From Oscillospiraceae bacterium (GTDB lineage Bacteria > Bacillota > Clostridia > Oscillospirales > Ruminococcaceae): a stretch of DNA of 42,844 bases. Below the pieces are notes generated by a model that had not been told where the DNA came from, ran no database searches, and worked only from the letters and a program-made list of their open reading frames with translations. The position numbers and the translations under genes are program-made. The stretch lies in NCBI GenBank assembly GCA_031284525.1, contig JAISZR010000002.1, forward strand, positions 1-42,844, written 5' to 3'. Below are positions 1 to 9,031 of the stretch, piece after piece; position 1 is the stretch's first letter; every line of letters begins with the position of its first letter.

Positions 1-65
1 ATAGGCCACAGCAACGACCTAATTTTCAACAACAGCGACGGCTTTTCTAGACTTTGACTTCCCAT
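1..65 (-). CDS. 5' end of an unidentified gene, cut by the window edge
   Basis: An open frame begins with ATG at 65 and runs off the window start. It encodes about 21 residues beginning MGSQSLEKPSLLLK. A purine-rich stretch (GAGAGGGAG) lies about 10 bases upstream, which is an acceptable ribosome-binding site. It is downstream of yqeG on the same strand and could be the next gene of that operon. Too little is visible to name a family, and the frame could also be chance. Confidence 0.3.
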   Translation of the reverse strand, partial: MGSQSLEKPSLLLKIRSLLWP

Positions 66-112
66 TGCATCAAACTCCCTCTCTATATTTTGGGGTTTTC
101 AGGATTGCTGGG

Positions 113-126
113 GTGTGAGCTCACAC
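113..126. repeat. 14-base perfect palindrome after yqeG
   Basis: The sequence GTGTGAGCTCACAC is a perfect palindrome that directly abuts the yqeG stop codon (127-129). There is no T-run on either side, so it is not a convincing intrinsic terminator. It could be a protein-binding site or an RNA hairpin between yqeG and the next gene. Confidence 0.3.
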
Positions 127-663
127 TTACGATTTGAAAAGTACCCCTCTGTTCTTTGCCCTTTTCAAAAACGATTTTTCCAAGATTCTTTTGATGCGCA
201 AAAACAGCCGCCGCTCGGTCTCTATCGGCCGGACTAAAATAGTCTTGATCCCAAAAGCGTTACCACCAAGAATATCGGTATATATCTGATCGCCTATTAT
301 CGCTGTTTCTGACTTTGGCCATCCCAATCTCTCAACCACACCCTTAAAACCCACTCTGAGCGGCTTGCGAGAGCTGTATTCGCACTGCAATCCCAAAACA
401 CCAGCAAATTCTTTTACCCTCTTGGCCCTGCCATTCGAGACTATCGCAGCATCAATACCACCCTCCTTGATCCTCTTTAGCCACTTTAAGGCTTCAACAC
501 GTGGAACCTTTCCGTTATGTTCCGTCAACGTGTTATCCACGTCTAGGAGTAAAAACTTCACTCCCATACTTTTGATATCTTCCTCCGAGATGTCCCAAAT
601 TCTATTAAAAACATAATCTGGCAAAAACATGTCCATCATTCGACTCAAACAACCCACCAACAT
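127..663 (-). CDS. yqeG: YqeG-family HAD-type phosphatase
   Basis: Predicted cytoplasmic phosphatase of the HAD superfamily, YqeG family, whose physiological substrate is not established. The protein is 178 residues. HAD motif I is DVDNTL with Asp41 and Asp43, the motif II serine lies in IVSNG near residue 76, and motif IV is GDQIYTD near 124-130. There is no cap domain, as usual in this family. The ATG at 663 begins 7 bases after the rpsU stop codon, suggesting translational coupling. YqeG homologues normally begin close to FLP, so Met9, Met10 or Met12 (MDMFLPDYV) could be the true start; no clear ribosome-binding site decides this. Confidence 0.88.
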   Translation of the reverse strand: MLVGCLSRMMDMFLPDYVFNRIWDISEEDIKSMGVKFLLLDVDNTLTEHNGKVPRVEALKWLKRIKEGGIDAAIVSNGRAKRVKEFAGVLGLQCEYSSRKPLRVGFKGVVERLGWPKSETAIIGDQIYTDILGGNAFGIKTILVRPIETERRLFLRIKRILEKSFLKRAKNRGVLFKS

Positions 664-670
664 CTTTTAC

Positions 671-844
671 TCAGGATTTGCGTTTGCGCGCGGCCTCTGA
701 TTTTTTTTTGCGTCTCACGGAGGGTTTTTCATAATGTTCTCTCTTTCGTACTTCCGACAAAACCCCAGACTTAGCGCATTGCCTTTTGAATCTCTTTAGC
801 ACATTGTCTATCGATTCATTATCTTTTACACGAACTTCCGCCAC
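671..844 (-). CDS. rpsU: 30S ribosomal protein S21
   Basis: Small-subunit ribosomal protein of 57 residues, read as [20 protein letters not shown] followed by a Lys/Arg-rich tail that ends AARKRKS. The length and the [26 protein letters not shown] region match bacterial S21. The start is GTG at 844, preceded by a strong GGAGGAGGGG about 5 bases upstream. It lies between rpsI and yqeG in the same direction, about 70 bases after rpsI, and probably belongs to the rplM-rpsI transcript. Confidence 0.95.
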   Translation of the reverse strand: MAEVRVKDNESIDNVLKRFKRQCAKSGVLSEVRKREHYEKPSVRRKKKSEAARKRKS

Positions 845-914
845 TAGCTCCCCTCCTCCCGCAGAAGGTCGGAACCCTCTGATTTCCGGACTTCACTCAA
901 ATTGCAGGTAGGCA

Positions 915-1313
915 TCACCTCTTCGAGAACTGAGGAGCCTTTCTTGCAGCTTTAAGACCGTATTTTTTACGCTCTTTCATCCTCGAATCTCTTGTTAGAT
1001 AACCTTCCTTTTTGATTGCCGGCCGCAGCTCGGCATCCAGTTGCAACAACGCACGCGCTATCCCGTGGCGGATTGCACCAGCTTGCCCAGCCAGCCCGCC
1101 ACCCGTGACATTAACAATAACATCAAGCTTCCCTATTGTCTTGGTAAGCTCCAATGGCTGCCTGACAATCAACTTAAGAGTCTCCATGCCAAAGTAGTCA
1201 TCCATAGATCTGCCGTTCACGATGACTTTGCCGGTGCCCTCATAAAGCCGTACCCTTGCAACTGCATGTTTCCTTCTTCCCGTCCCATAAAAAAAAGGAG
1301 CCTTATCGTACAT
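915..1313 (-). CDS. rpsI: 30S ribosomal protein S9
   Basis: Small-subunit protein S9. The conserved [14 protein letters not shown] segment is near the N-terminus, [23 protein letters not shown] lies in the middle, and the C-terminus ends in the typical basic tail KAPQFSKR that reaches the P-site tRNA. I chose ATG at 1313 (132 residues, [10 protein letters not shown]) because GGTGAG lies about 9 bases upstream; GTG codons at 1325 and 1328 would add 4-5 residues. It follows rplM by about 50 bases, the conserved L13-S9 pairing. Confidence 0.95.
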   Translation of the reverse strand: MYDKAPFFYGTGRRKHAVARVRLYEGTGKVIVNGRSMDDYFGMETLKLIVRQPLELTKTIGKLDVIVNVTGGGLAGQAGAIRHGIARALLQLDAELRPAIKKEGYLTRDSRMKERKKYGLKAARKAPQFSKR

Positions 1314-1367
1314 TCCAATTCTCACCACTTAACTCTATAGTATTTTTTTGTTTCCCATAATTTAACA

Positions 1368-1796
1368 CTAACAAGGCACCGGTTCCGGTTTTTGGGCTGC
1401 GTGCCTATGTTGTTCATGTGCAAAAATCTTAAGCCTTGTTAACGACTGCCTGCCGATTGAGTTTTTTGGCAACATACCGGCGGCCGCTAACTTAACAGCC
1501 TTTTCGGGTTCCTTGCTCATAAGAGCTTTGTAATTCACTTCCTTCAGACCACCAACCCAACCGGAGTGGTATCTGTAAACCTTCTGCTGTAACTTTCTGC
1601 CGGTCAATGCAACCTTCGCAGCATTCAAAACTATCACGTGATCACCACAATCAACATGCGGGGTGTAGTCTGGCTTGTGCTTCCCCATAAGCAATCGCGC
1701 GACCTCCACGGCCAACCTTCCCAAGGGCTTGTTCGCCGCGTCAATAGTATACCATTTCCGTTGAATATCTTCCTTTTTGGGCATACAAGTGGACAC
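1368..1796 (-). CDS. rplM: 50S ribosomal protein L13
   Basis: Large-subunit protein L13, 142 residues. Recognisable blocks are RKWYTIDAANKPLGRLAVEVA, LMGKHKPDYTPHVDCGDHVIVLNA and GMLPKNSIGRQ. The GTG start at 1796 is supported by GGAGG 9 bases upstream; the in-frame ATG at 1784 is too far from that site. It heads the rplM-rpsI-rpsU-yqeG unit, behind a consensus promoter and a structured leader that probably mediates L13 autoregulation. Confidence 0.96.
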   Translation of the reverse strand: MSTCMPKKEDIQRKWYTIDAANKPLGRLAVEVARLLMGKHKPDYTPHVDCGDHVIVLNAAKVALTGRKLQQKVYRYHSGWVGGLKEVNYKALMSKEPEKAVKLAAAGMLPKNSIGRQSLTRLKIFAHEQHRHAAQKPEPVPC

Positions 1797-1799
1797 TCT

Positions 1800-1881
1800 C
1801 GCTCGCCTCCATATCTACGTTTGAGACTCTGTTCGCATCTTCTGACGCCAATAGCTGGAGCCACTATATCCAGAGGCACCG
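1800..1881 (-). promoter_or_regulatory. L13-type leader RNA of the rplM operon
   Basis: The untranslated leader of the rplM transcript folds into a closing stem (1871-1876 with 1827-1831) that encloses two hairpins, one at 1851-1867 and one at 1835-1848 with an AGAA loop. A structured leader upstream of rplM that serves feedback by L13 is known in Firmicutes (L13_leader in Rfam). The match here rests on position and fold, not on an alignment. Confidence 0.6.
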
Positions 1882-1887
1882 CCCACT

Positions 1888-1916
1888 ATTATAGACACAA
1901 AAACAAACTATGTCAA
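1888..1916 (-). promoter_or_regulatory. Consensus promoter of the rplM operon
   Basis: A perfect sigma-A-type promoter reads TTGACA (1911-1916), a 17-base spacer, and TATAAT (1888-1893) on the minus strand. Transcription would start near 1881 and run through the L13-type leader into rplM. It is divergent from uvrC. Confidence 0.85.
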
Positions 1917-2078
1917 TCCCCGGGATGGTTCCAGCGAAAAGAAGTGGTAGAGAAGGATCAACAAAAGGAATTTATCGGACACAGAAAGTCGAAGAGATGG
2001 CGTCTCTTGCAACGATATTTTTCCTTTTCGCATTCTAATCCCCCTTTGCGTTGAACGTGATTTTGCGTAAAATTTTCC

Positions 2079-2107
2079 TTTCAAATTTCCAAAGAACGAT
2101 GTATAAT
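2079..2107 (+). promoter_or_regulatory. Likely promoter of the uvrC-mur operon
   Basis: The -10 element TATAAT (2102-2107) is 20 bases before the GTG start of uvrC; the -35 region at 17-base spacing (TTTCAA, 2079-2084) is weak. The rest of the gap between the two divergent units (1917-2078) holds only a small hairpin (AAGAGA/TCTCTT) and no gene. Confidence 0.5.
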
Positions 2108-2127
2108 ATGGGACAGAAGGAAAGAAG

Positions 2128-3855
2128 GTGGAGCGATTAAACGGATTATTACTGAAAAAAGCAAGAGAATTACCGATGCTTCCCGGCGTTTATTTAATGA
2201 GAGATGGTGCCCGCAATATTGTCTACATCGGTAAAGCCAAAATACTTAAAAATCGGGTTCCGAGTTATTTTGTAAGTAGCTCCAAGCATTCCGATAAAAT
2301 CTTGAGGATGCTTGAAATTGTGACTGACTTTGACTTTATTGTTACAAAAAGTGAATATGAAGCTCTCGTCTTGGAATGCAGTTTGATCAAGAGGCATCAG
2401 CCAAAATACAACACAATGCTCAAAGACGATAAGGGCTATAGTTACATTGCAATAGGTCGAAGCAAAGACGAATGGAACAAGATACAACCTGTGAAGAAAA
2501 AACAGAACGACAACAATAGTTACATAGGTCCGTTTGTGAGCAGTGCAGTCGCTGTGACGCTTTGTGATCAGATTAATCAGATTTTTAAATTGCCGTGCTG
2601 TGCGAGAAAGCTTTTGAAGAAATCGTTCACGCGCCCGTGTTTAAATTACTATATAAATCGCTGCGGCGCACCTTGTGCACGCAAAGTCGAAGAGGAAGAA
2701 TATGAAAAAACCTTGAAAAAGGCAACTCAGGTTCTTGACGGCAACAAAAAGCGTGTGCTAAAAGAGCTGAGAAATGAAATGGTAAAATTTGCCGATGAGC
2801 TTGAGTTTGAAAAAGCTGCCAAAATTAGGGATGTGATAAAGGCGATCCAAAAGTTGAAGGGGAATCAACATGTTGTGCTGAAGCAAAAGGTAACTTGTGA
2901 TGTGTTTGGCTTTGTTTTTTCGCCTCAAAACTTCTTTGGCACAGTTCTGAGCTTTGCTGATGGTGTGTTGGCAGAAAGTAAAGGGCTTCGCTCGGTAGGC
3001 GAGAGCGTTGATAAAAGTATAAGTCAGCTCCTTGTGCAATATTACACATCCAGAGAGTCGGTACCAGAATACGTGGTGATCGAAAGGGACGAACTTGATC
3101 TCGCCCTTGTTGCCAAATTTTTAAAAAAGCGCGATGAAAAATTTAAAGGAATTGTACTTGTAGAAGAAGAAATTGTGCTTTCGATACAAGCGGGAGAAGA
3201 GGTCCTTAAAAAGCCAGTCACAACACATAAACACGCGTGGCAGGCAATTCACGCAATGGCAAAAAATAACGCAGCTCAACAAGCTTTGCTGGATGAAAAA
3301 GCGGACTGTACAAAAACGTTACTGAGCCTTATGCAGCTGCTAAAATTGAAAAACATTCCAGAACTGATTGAAGTTTATGACATTTCAAACATAGCAGATA
3401 CGGCTATTGTTGGTTCAATGGTCACGTTCAGGCATGGAGAGGCACAAAAAAGCGGGTATAGAAGGTTCAAAATTAAAAGTTTGGTCGCGCAAGATGATTA
3501 TGGTAGTATGCGTGAAGTTATTTTTAGGCGATTCAAAAATTACATAAAACAAAATTCAGACGAAGGTACGGGGGCAAATTTCAAAGAAAGGCCGGATTTG
3601 GTTTTGATAGATGGCGGAAAACAACACGTCTCAGTTGTCAAGAACGTTCTGGATGATTTGGGATTAGATATCGATGTTGCTGGCCTGACGAAGAATGAAA
3701 AACACAGAACAAAATCAATAGTCTTTGGCAAGCAGGAGATAAGTTTAAAGGGCGAGCTACTTAACATGGTTACTAGGATGCAGGACGAAGCCCATAGATT
3801 TGCAATTACATACGCGCGACATGTACACAAAAATATCGCGTTCGACGGTGTGTGA
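2128..3855 (+). CDS. uvrC: Excinuclease ABC subunit C lacking its C-terminal HhH domain
   Basis: Nucleotide-excision-repair nuclease that incises on both sides of a UvrB-bound lesion. The 575-residue protein has the GIY-YIG domain at the N-terminus (GVYLMRDGARNIVYIGKAK), a UVR motif that contacts UvrB (FADELEFEKAAKIRDV), and the RNase H-like 5'-incision domain (EVYDISNIADTAIVGSMVTF and LVLIDGGKQH). It stops just after RMQDEAHRFAITYARHVHKNIAF, where UvrC normally continues into the tandem helix-hairpin-helix DNA-binding domain. The next gene starts 24 bases later, so no frameshifted HhH segment is present. The start is GTG, with GAAAGAAG directly upstream. It leads the cell-wall gene cluster. 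Confidence 0.93.
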   Translation: MERLNGLLLKKARELPMLPGVYLMRDGARNIVYIGKAKILKNRVPSYFVSSSKHSDKILRMLEIVTDFDFIVTKSEYEALVLECSLIKRHQPKYNTMLKDDKGYSYIAIGRSKDEWNKIQPVKKKQNDNNSYIGPFVSSAVAVTLCDQINQIFKLPCCARKLLKKSFTRPCLNYYINRCGAPCARKVEEEEYEKTLKKATQVLDGNKKRVLKELRNEMVKFADELEFEKAAKIRDVIKAIQKLKGNQHVVLKQKVTCDVFGFVFSPQNFFGTVLSFADGVLAESKGLRSVGESVDKSISQLLVQYYTSRESVPEYVVIERDELDLALVAKFLKKRDEKFKGIVLVEEEIVLSIQAGEEVLKKPVTTHKHAWQAIHAMAKNNAAQQALLDEKADCTKTLLSLMQLLKLKNIPELIEVYDISNIADTAIVGSMVTFRHGEAQKSGYRRFKIKSLVAQDDYGSMREVIFRRFKNYIKQNSDEGTGANFKERPDLVLIDGGKQHVSVVKNVLDDLGLDIDVAGLTKNEKHRTKSIVFGKQEISLKGELLNMVTRMQDEAHRFAITYARHVHKNIAFDGV

Positions 3856-3879
3856 CAGAAAATGTAACAGAAGAGGAAC

Positions 3880-6132
3880 ATGTCTATGTCTTTTACAAAA
3901 ATAGATGGGACCAAAGCAAGGATAAACGGGGTTATGTTTATTCTTTTGTTTGTCTGTTTTGGCGGGCTTGTGTTGAGGTTGACTTACTTCCAAATAGTTC
4001 AGCACGAAAGCTACAAAAAGATGGTAGAAAAACAATATATGACTATAATGCGACCAAAGCCGAAACGTGGTTCGATTTTTGACCGGAACGGAGTACGTTT
4101 GGCTGGAAGCGCCAATGTTTGGGATGTTGTAATTGCACCGGGGGAAATACCAACCGAGAAAAAGAAGCGCATTGCGGTTGATCTTGCTGATTTGTTGGAT
4201 GAAGATAAGGAAAGGATGAAGGAGATACTAAAGAGGAAGACCCGATGGGCAGTTCTCAAAAGAAGCGTCGAAAAAGATTTGGCGGACAAGGTTAGAGCGT
4301 ATGAAAAAGAGAACAACGCATCAATTACTTTGGCACCCAGTTCAAAAAGATATTACATTCGCAAAGATTTTTTGGCCACTGTTTTGGGATTCGTTGGTCA
4401 AGACGGTCAAGGGCTTGAAGGGCTAGAAAAATTTTATGAGAATGAATTGAAAGGTTCAGATGGCAAAATAATCGCGAGCGCTAACGCATGGGGCACAAGC
4501 ATGCCAGATTCTACCAAAAAGGAGTTCCGTGCAGAAAATGGAAACAGTTTAGTTCTCACGATAGACGCAAAAATTCAGGAAATTTTGGAAAAACATCTTG
4601 CCCAAGCCGTATTAGATTACTCCGTTAAAAACCGAGCTGTAGGAATTATTATGGATGCCAACACAGGGGAAATCCTTGCTATGGCAACCAAACCGGATTT
4701 CGACCCAAACAAACCCTTTGACATATTTGACGAGAAGAAAAGGACCGAAATCGCAAAAATAAAGGATCCTGATGAACACAAAAAAGAAATACAAAAAGTT
4801 CAGCATTGGCAATGGCGCAACAAGGCAGTTGCTGACCCATATGAACCGGGATCTGTTTTTAAAATAATCACAGCGGCAAGTGCACTTGAGGAAGGAACAA
4901 CAAAAACGAGCGACCATTTCCGCTGTTCTGGTCGCATCAAAGTTGGTGATAAAGAGATCGAATGTTGGGAAAGGCCAAAAGAAGGTGGACATGGTAGTTT
5001 GTCGTTTGATGATGCGCTGATTGAATCTTGTAACCCGGCATTTGCCCAAATAGGGCTTCGTTTAGGGAAAGAAAATTTCAATAAATACTTTGAAGCTTTT
5101 GGTTTTGGTCCCAATGAACTGACGGGGGTAGATTTGCCGGGAGAAGCGCCTAGCATTTTTCATAAAAAAAGTACGTTTGGAGAGCACGCTCTTGCTGTTT
5201 CTTCAATAGGACAAACTTTTAAAACAACGCCAATTCAATTGCTCACAGGGGTTACGGCAGCGGTAAACGGCGGAAAGCTCGTGAGGCCGCACATTGTTAA
5301 GCGTATTGTTGACGAACACGGAAACGTGGTAAAATCGAACGACACAACTATAAAACGGCAAGTAATCTCCAGTGAAGTCTCCGAAATAATTGCGTTAGAT
5401 TGTGAAAAGATTGTTTCATGGGGACATGGGAGAAGTGCATCCAGGAAAGGGTACCGAATTGGAGGAAAAACTGGAACGGCGCAAAAAGTTGATAAACAGG
5501 TGGAAGGCAAAGATGATGAGTATGTTCTCTCATTCTGGGCATTTACCCCGGTCGAAAATCCAAGAATTTCAATTTTGGTGTTACTTGACGAACCGCAAGT
5601 TACCGAAGTTTGGGGATCTGTTATTGCGGCACCAGTTGTGGGAAGAATTTTGGAAGATCTTTTCCGGTGTTTGAACATGGAGCCAACATATTCCGGCGGT
5701 GGGTCCACGAAATCCGTTTCTGTTACCGTTCCAAATCTTGAGGGAGAAAATGTTTCAAAAGCCAAAGAAATGCTCAAAAAATCGGGGCTTCGATATCGTG
5801 TTTCTGGTAATGAACAGGTTGTGGTTGGGCAGCTACCCGCGGCGCAGGTTTCTGTACCACCTAATAGTATTGTAACACTGTATACAGAATTAGAGAAAGA
5901 CGAAATAAATAAGATTGAAGTACCAGATGTGGTTGGCAAAAGTATAAGCAAAGCAGAGGAGATTTTGAGTAACAAGGGCCTGAACTTCATAATTAAAAAT
6001 TCGCAGGAAATAAAGCCCGAAAAAGGGAGGGTTATAGTCACCAAGCAAGAGCCCGCGGCTGGAGAGAGAGTTGACCCCGGGAAAGTTATTGATCTTGAAT
6101 TTATTTATAGTGCAGACGCCGATGTGCGCTAG
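3880..6132 (+). CDS. ftsI: Class B penicillin-binding protein with two PASTA domains (FtsI/SpoVD type)
   Basis: Membrane-bound transpeptidase that cross-links peptidoglycan in division or spore formation. The 750-residue protein has a short cytoplasmic N-terminus, one membrane segment (about 17-40), a dimerisation region with RGSIFDRNG at 63-71, and a transpeptidase domain with S325-V-F-K (SxxK), S383-C-N (SxN) and K530-T-G. Two PASTA repeats follow at about 617-672 and 678-744. In clostridial dcw clusters this architecture is usually SpoVD or PBP2B, and the sequence alone does not separate them. It begins 24 bases after uvrC and ends 34 bases before murE. No ftsL-like gene precedes it. Confidence 0.92.
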   Translation: MSMSFTKIDGTKARINGVMFILLFVCFGGLVLRLTYFQIVQHESYKKMVEKQYMTIMRPKPKRGSIFDRNGVRLAGSANVWDVVIAPGEIPTEKKKRIAVDLADLLDEDKERMKEILKRKTRWAVLKRSVEKDLADKVRAYEKENNASITLAPSSKRYYIRKDFLATVLGFVGQDGQGLEGLEKFYENELKGSDGKIIASANAWGTSMPDSTKKEFRAENGNSLVLTIDAKIQEILEKHLAQAVLDYSVKNRAVGIIMDANTGEILAMATKPDFDPNKPFDIFDEKKRTEIAKIKDPDEHKKEIQKVQHWQWRNKAVADPYEPGSVFKIITAASALEEGTTKTSDHFRCSGRIKVGDKEIECWERPKEGGHGSLSFDDALIESCNPAFAQIGLRLGKENFNKYFEAFGFGPNELTGVDLPGEAPSIFHKKSTFGEHALAVSSIGQTFKTTPIQLLTGVTAAVNGGKLVRPHIVKRIVDEHGNVVKSNDTTIKRQVISSEVSEIIALDCEKIVSWGHGRSASRKGYRIGGKTGTAQKVDKQVEGKDDEYVLSFWAFTPVENPRISILVLLDEPQVTEVWGSVIAAPVVGRILEDLFRCLNMEPTYSGGGSTKSVSVTVPNLEGENVSKAKEMLKKSGLRYRVSGNEQVVVGQLPAAQVSVPPNSIVTLYTELEKDEINKIEVPDVVGKSISKAEEILSNKGLNFIIKNSQEIKPEKGRVIVTKQEPAAGERVDPGKVIDLEFIYSADADVR

Positions 6133-6166
6133 TTCACATTAAGAGTTCGAGAAAGGGTGGAAATAT

Positions 6167-7585
6167 TTGAAAATTGAAGAGCTCTTTGATAATGTTAAAC
6201 AACGAGCTACGGGGATCGCGACTTCTTCTGAAAATCTTGAAAAAAACTGCGTTTTTGTGTGCATCAAAGGGGTGAGTGCAGATGGTCACGATTTTGCAGA
6301 GAAAGCGTTAAGATTAGGAGCAAGTTTTATTGTTTGCGAAAAAGATTTGGGCCTTCCTAATCAGATTGTTGTGGATAACACGAGGGAAGCTTACGCAACG
6401 CTTTGTGCCAAATGGTTTGATTGCCCGGCGCAAAAGATGAAAATGATTGCTGTGACAGGAACTAATGGAAAGACTACCACTACCACAATAATAAAGCGAG
6501 TTTTGAACCAACTAACGGGCAAACCTATTGGTTTGATTGGAACAATCCAGAGTGAAATTGGTGAAATTGCGTTTCCCGCAAAATATACAACGCCTGAACC
6601 ATTTGAATTAAACACTCTATTGGCACGGATACGGCGAGTGAACTGTGATTACGTAGTCATGGAAGCGTCATCCCACGCGTTGGAGCAACAGAGGCTTTTT
6701 GGTCTGAATTTTGAGGTGAGCGCATTCACAAACCTGACGCACGACCATCTTGACTATCATGGGGATATGGAAAACTACTTTCGCTCCAAGAGCCGATTGT
6801 TTGAATTTTCAAAAAGAGCGGTAATAAATGTGGATGATGCCCATGGTCTGAGCTTGTTTAAATCCTTGAGCAAAGAGAAAAAGTGTTGCTCGGTTGGGAT
6901 AAACTCAGATGCAGATATTATTGCGCGAAATATCGAATATTTTGCCAACAAAGTGGAGTTTGATGTTGAAGCTGATGGGAGCGTTGCTCACTGCGTTTTT
7001 AAGATGCCCGGAAAATTTTCGGTTGAAAACGCTTTGGTTGTGATCGGTGTGGTTTTGTCACTTGGTTTCAATTTAAATGAAATAGTTGAGGCGATTGGCA
7101 ATTGCGGTGGCGTTTCTGGGAGATCTGAAGTCATATACTGTGACGAAAGTGTGACGATAATCAGAGATTATGCGCATGGACCGGATGGCCTATTGAATAT
7201 TCTTCAAACCATTCGCCCCTTCGTTCAAGGCAGATTGGTCCTTTTGTTTGGGTGCGCGGGGAAAAGGGATCGAACAAAACGCAAAGAAATGGGAGAGATA
7301 GCATCCCAATATTCGGATTTTGTAGTTATAAGTTCAGATAATCCAAGAGATGAAGATGAAATGCAAATTATTAATGATGCCAAGGAGGGGATCAAAGAGG
7401 TGCCGTGCGAGGTGTTTGCAAACAGATTAGAAGCTACCAAATTCGTGCTGAAGAACAGAAAACCAAAGGATTTGATTCTGCTTGCAGGCAAGGGTCACGA
7501 AGACTACCAAGTACTTGCGGATTGCACAGTTTATTTTGACGAAAAAAGAATTGTGGAAGAATTCTTGGGGAGGAAGGATATATAA
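6167..7585 (+). CDS. murE: UDP-MurNAc-tripeptide synthetase (meso-DAP-adding)
   Basis: Cytoplasmic ligase that adds the third amino acid to UDP-MurNAc-L-Ala-D-Glu. The 472-residue protein has the ATP-binding motif GTNGKT (98-103), the substrate region YTTPEP, and a lysine in FRSKSRLF (K208) at the usual carbamylated position. The motif DNPR at 391-394 is diagnostic for use of meso-diaminopimelate rather than lysine. The start is TTG with GGGTGG a few bases upstream. It is followed 3 bases later by murF. Confidence 0.95.
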   Translation: MKIEELFDNVKQRATGIATSSENLEKNCVFVCIKGVSADGHDFAEKALRLGASFIVCEKDLGLPNQIVVDNTREAYATLCAKWFDCPAQKMKMIAVTGTNGKTTTTTIIKRVLNQLTGKPIGLIGTIQSEIGEIAFPAKYTTPEPFELNTLLARIRRVNCDYVVMEASSHALEQQRLFGLNFEVSAFTNLTHDHLDYHGDMENYFRSKSRLFEFSKRAVINVDDAHGLSLFKSLSKEKKCCSVGINSDADIIARNIEYFANKVEFDVEADGSVAHCVFKMPGKFSVENALVVIGVVLSLGFNLNEIVEAIGNCGGVSGRSEVIYCDESVTIIRDYAHGPDGLLNILQTIRPFVQGRLVLLFGCAGKRDRTKRKEMGEIASQYSDFVVISSDNPRDEDEMQIINDAKEGIKEVPCEVFANRLEATKFVLKNRKPKDLILLAGKGHEDYQVLADCTVYFDEKRIVEEFLGRKDI

Positions 7586-7588
7586 GTT

Positions 7589-9031
7589 TTGGAAAGAATA
7601 AACTTGAAACAATTGGTGAACACATTAGAAGTTGCAGTTAACGGCTTTATCCCTGACAATATGTTCATCGAAAGGATTGTGACTGATACTAGGGAGGATG
7701 TCTCTGATGGGCTCTTCGTTGCGCTGAAAGGAGAAAATTTTAACGGTCACGATTTTGTTAATGAGGCGATAGATAAAGGTGCAAAAGCAATTCTGATAAG
7801 TGAGGATATCAATTTTTCTAACTCCCCTGCCCTATCTGGTCCCCTTCAAAAAACGATTATTCTCAAGGCAGAAGATATGCTAAAAGTGTTGATGCAGATT
7901 GCTTCTTTTTATAGAAACTTTTGGGGTGGCCTTTTGGTTGGGGTCACGGGAAGTGTGGGGAAAACCAGCACAAAAGAGCTGATTGCAACGGTCTTGGAAC
8001 AAAAATATAACGTTTTCAGAACTCAAAAAAACTTGAATAGCGAAGTTGGTGTATTCAAAAACATACTTAGCTTGAAGCGAGAGCATAAAGTCGCCGTGAT
8101 TGAAATGGCGATGTGTGCTCTTGGTGAAATCGAAGCGCTTTCAATTGGCGTGAAGCCGGATATCGCGGTTATTACCAAAATAGGCGTGGCACACTTGGAA
8201 TTTCTGAAAACGCGTGAGAATATTTTGAAGGCCAAAATGGAAATCACTGCCGGGCTCAAAAAAGGCGGGTTGCTAATCTTAAATGGTGATGATGAATATT
8301 TGAGCAAAGTTTGTCCAAGTGCTAACTACGAGGTCTTATTTTGCGGAATGACCCAAAATAATTTCGATATTCATGCAAAAAACATCTCGCAAGAAGGAAT
8401 TGTTGGGACTAGTTTCGAGATTAATTTTGCTGATATTTCTTCGCCGAGTATCAAAGCCTATATACCTTTAGCCGGAAAGCATCACGTTTCAAATGCACTG
8501 ATAGCCTGCGCTGTTGCAAAAAAATTGGGGGTGTCGGATGAACAGATTAAAAAAGGGCTCGCAAATTATGATCCAACCGGAGCAAGGCAAAACGTAATCA
8601 TCAAAAACGATATCACTTATGTGCTAGATTACTATAACGCGAATCCAGATTCTGTGGCAGCAGCCCTCGACGTGCTTTCCAATCTGGAGCAAACCGCAAA
8701 AAAAGTCTTTGTATTTGGTGATATGGGCGAGCTAAGGGATGCCACAAAGCAGGAACACATGAACATCGGCAAGCTCGCTGCACAAAAGGCAATTACAATT
8801 TTTTGTTTGGGTCAAGCCTCAAGATTTGCGTATGAGGAGGCAAAACGTTTGGGAATGGCAGAGGCTTTGTGGTTTGGGGACAAAAAGGAATTGGCGAAAA
8901 CACTGCAAACTGTTCTGATGAGAGGAAGCACCGTTTGGATTAAAGGCAGCAGATTCATGAAAATGGAAGAAGTAGCCGAACTTCTGGGGCTTTTGGCGGA
9001 ACAAGAGAAAGTTGGAGGAGAAAAAGCGTGA
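7589..9031 (+). CDS. murF: UDP-MurNAc-pentapeptide synthetase
   Basis: Ligase that adds D-Ala-D-Ala to the UDP-MurNAc-tripeptide, the last cytoplasmic step before MraY. The 480-residue protein has the Mur-ligase P-loop GSVGKT (121-126), KNLNSEVGV at the usual NxNNxxGxP position, and the C-terminal motif LDYYNANPDS. The start is TTG with GAGGAAGG about 11 bases upstream inside the end of murE. Its last codons overlap the GTG start of mraY by 4 bases, implying coupled translation. Confidence 0.95.
   Translation: MERINLKQLVNTLEVAVNGFIPDNMFIERIVTDTREDVSDGLFVALKGENFNGHDFVNEAIDKGAKAILISEDINFSNSPALSGPLQKTIILKAEDMLKVLMQIASFYRNFWGGLLVGVTGSVGKTSTKELIATVLEQKYNVFRTQKNLNSEVGVFKNILSLKREHKVAVIEMAMCALGEIEALSIGVKPDIAVITKIGVAHLEFLKTRENILKAKMEITAGLKKGGLLILNGDDEYLSKVCPSANYEVLFCGMTQNNFDIHAKNISQEGIVGTSFEINFADISSPSIKAYIPLAGKHHVSNALIACAVAKKLGVSDEQIKKGLANYDPTGARQNVIIKNDITYVLDYYNANPDSVAAALDVLSNLEQTAKKVFVFGDMGELRDATKQEHMNIGKLAAQKAITIFCLGQASRFAYEEAKRLGMAEALWFGDKKELAKTLQTVLMRGSTVWIKGSRFMKMEEVAELLGLLAEQEKVGGEKA

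Noticed and set aside
1638..2054. 138-residue plus-strand ORF overlapping rplM
   Set aside because: It is antisense to rplM, its leader and promoter, and shows no family similarity.
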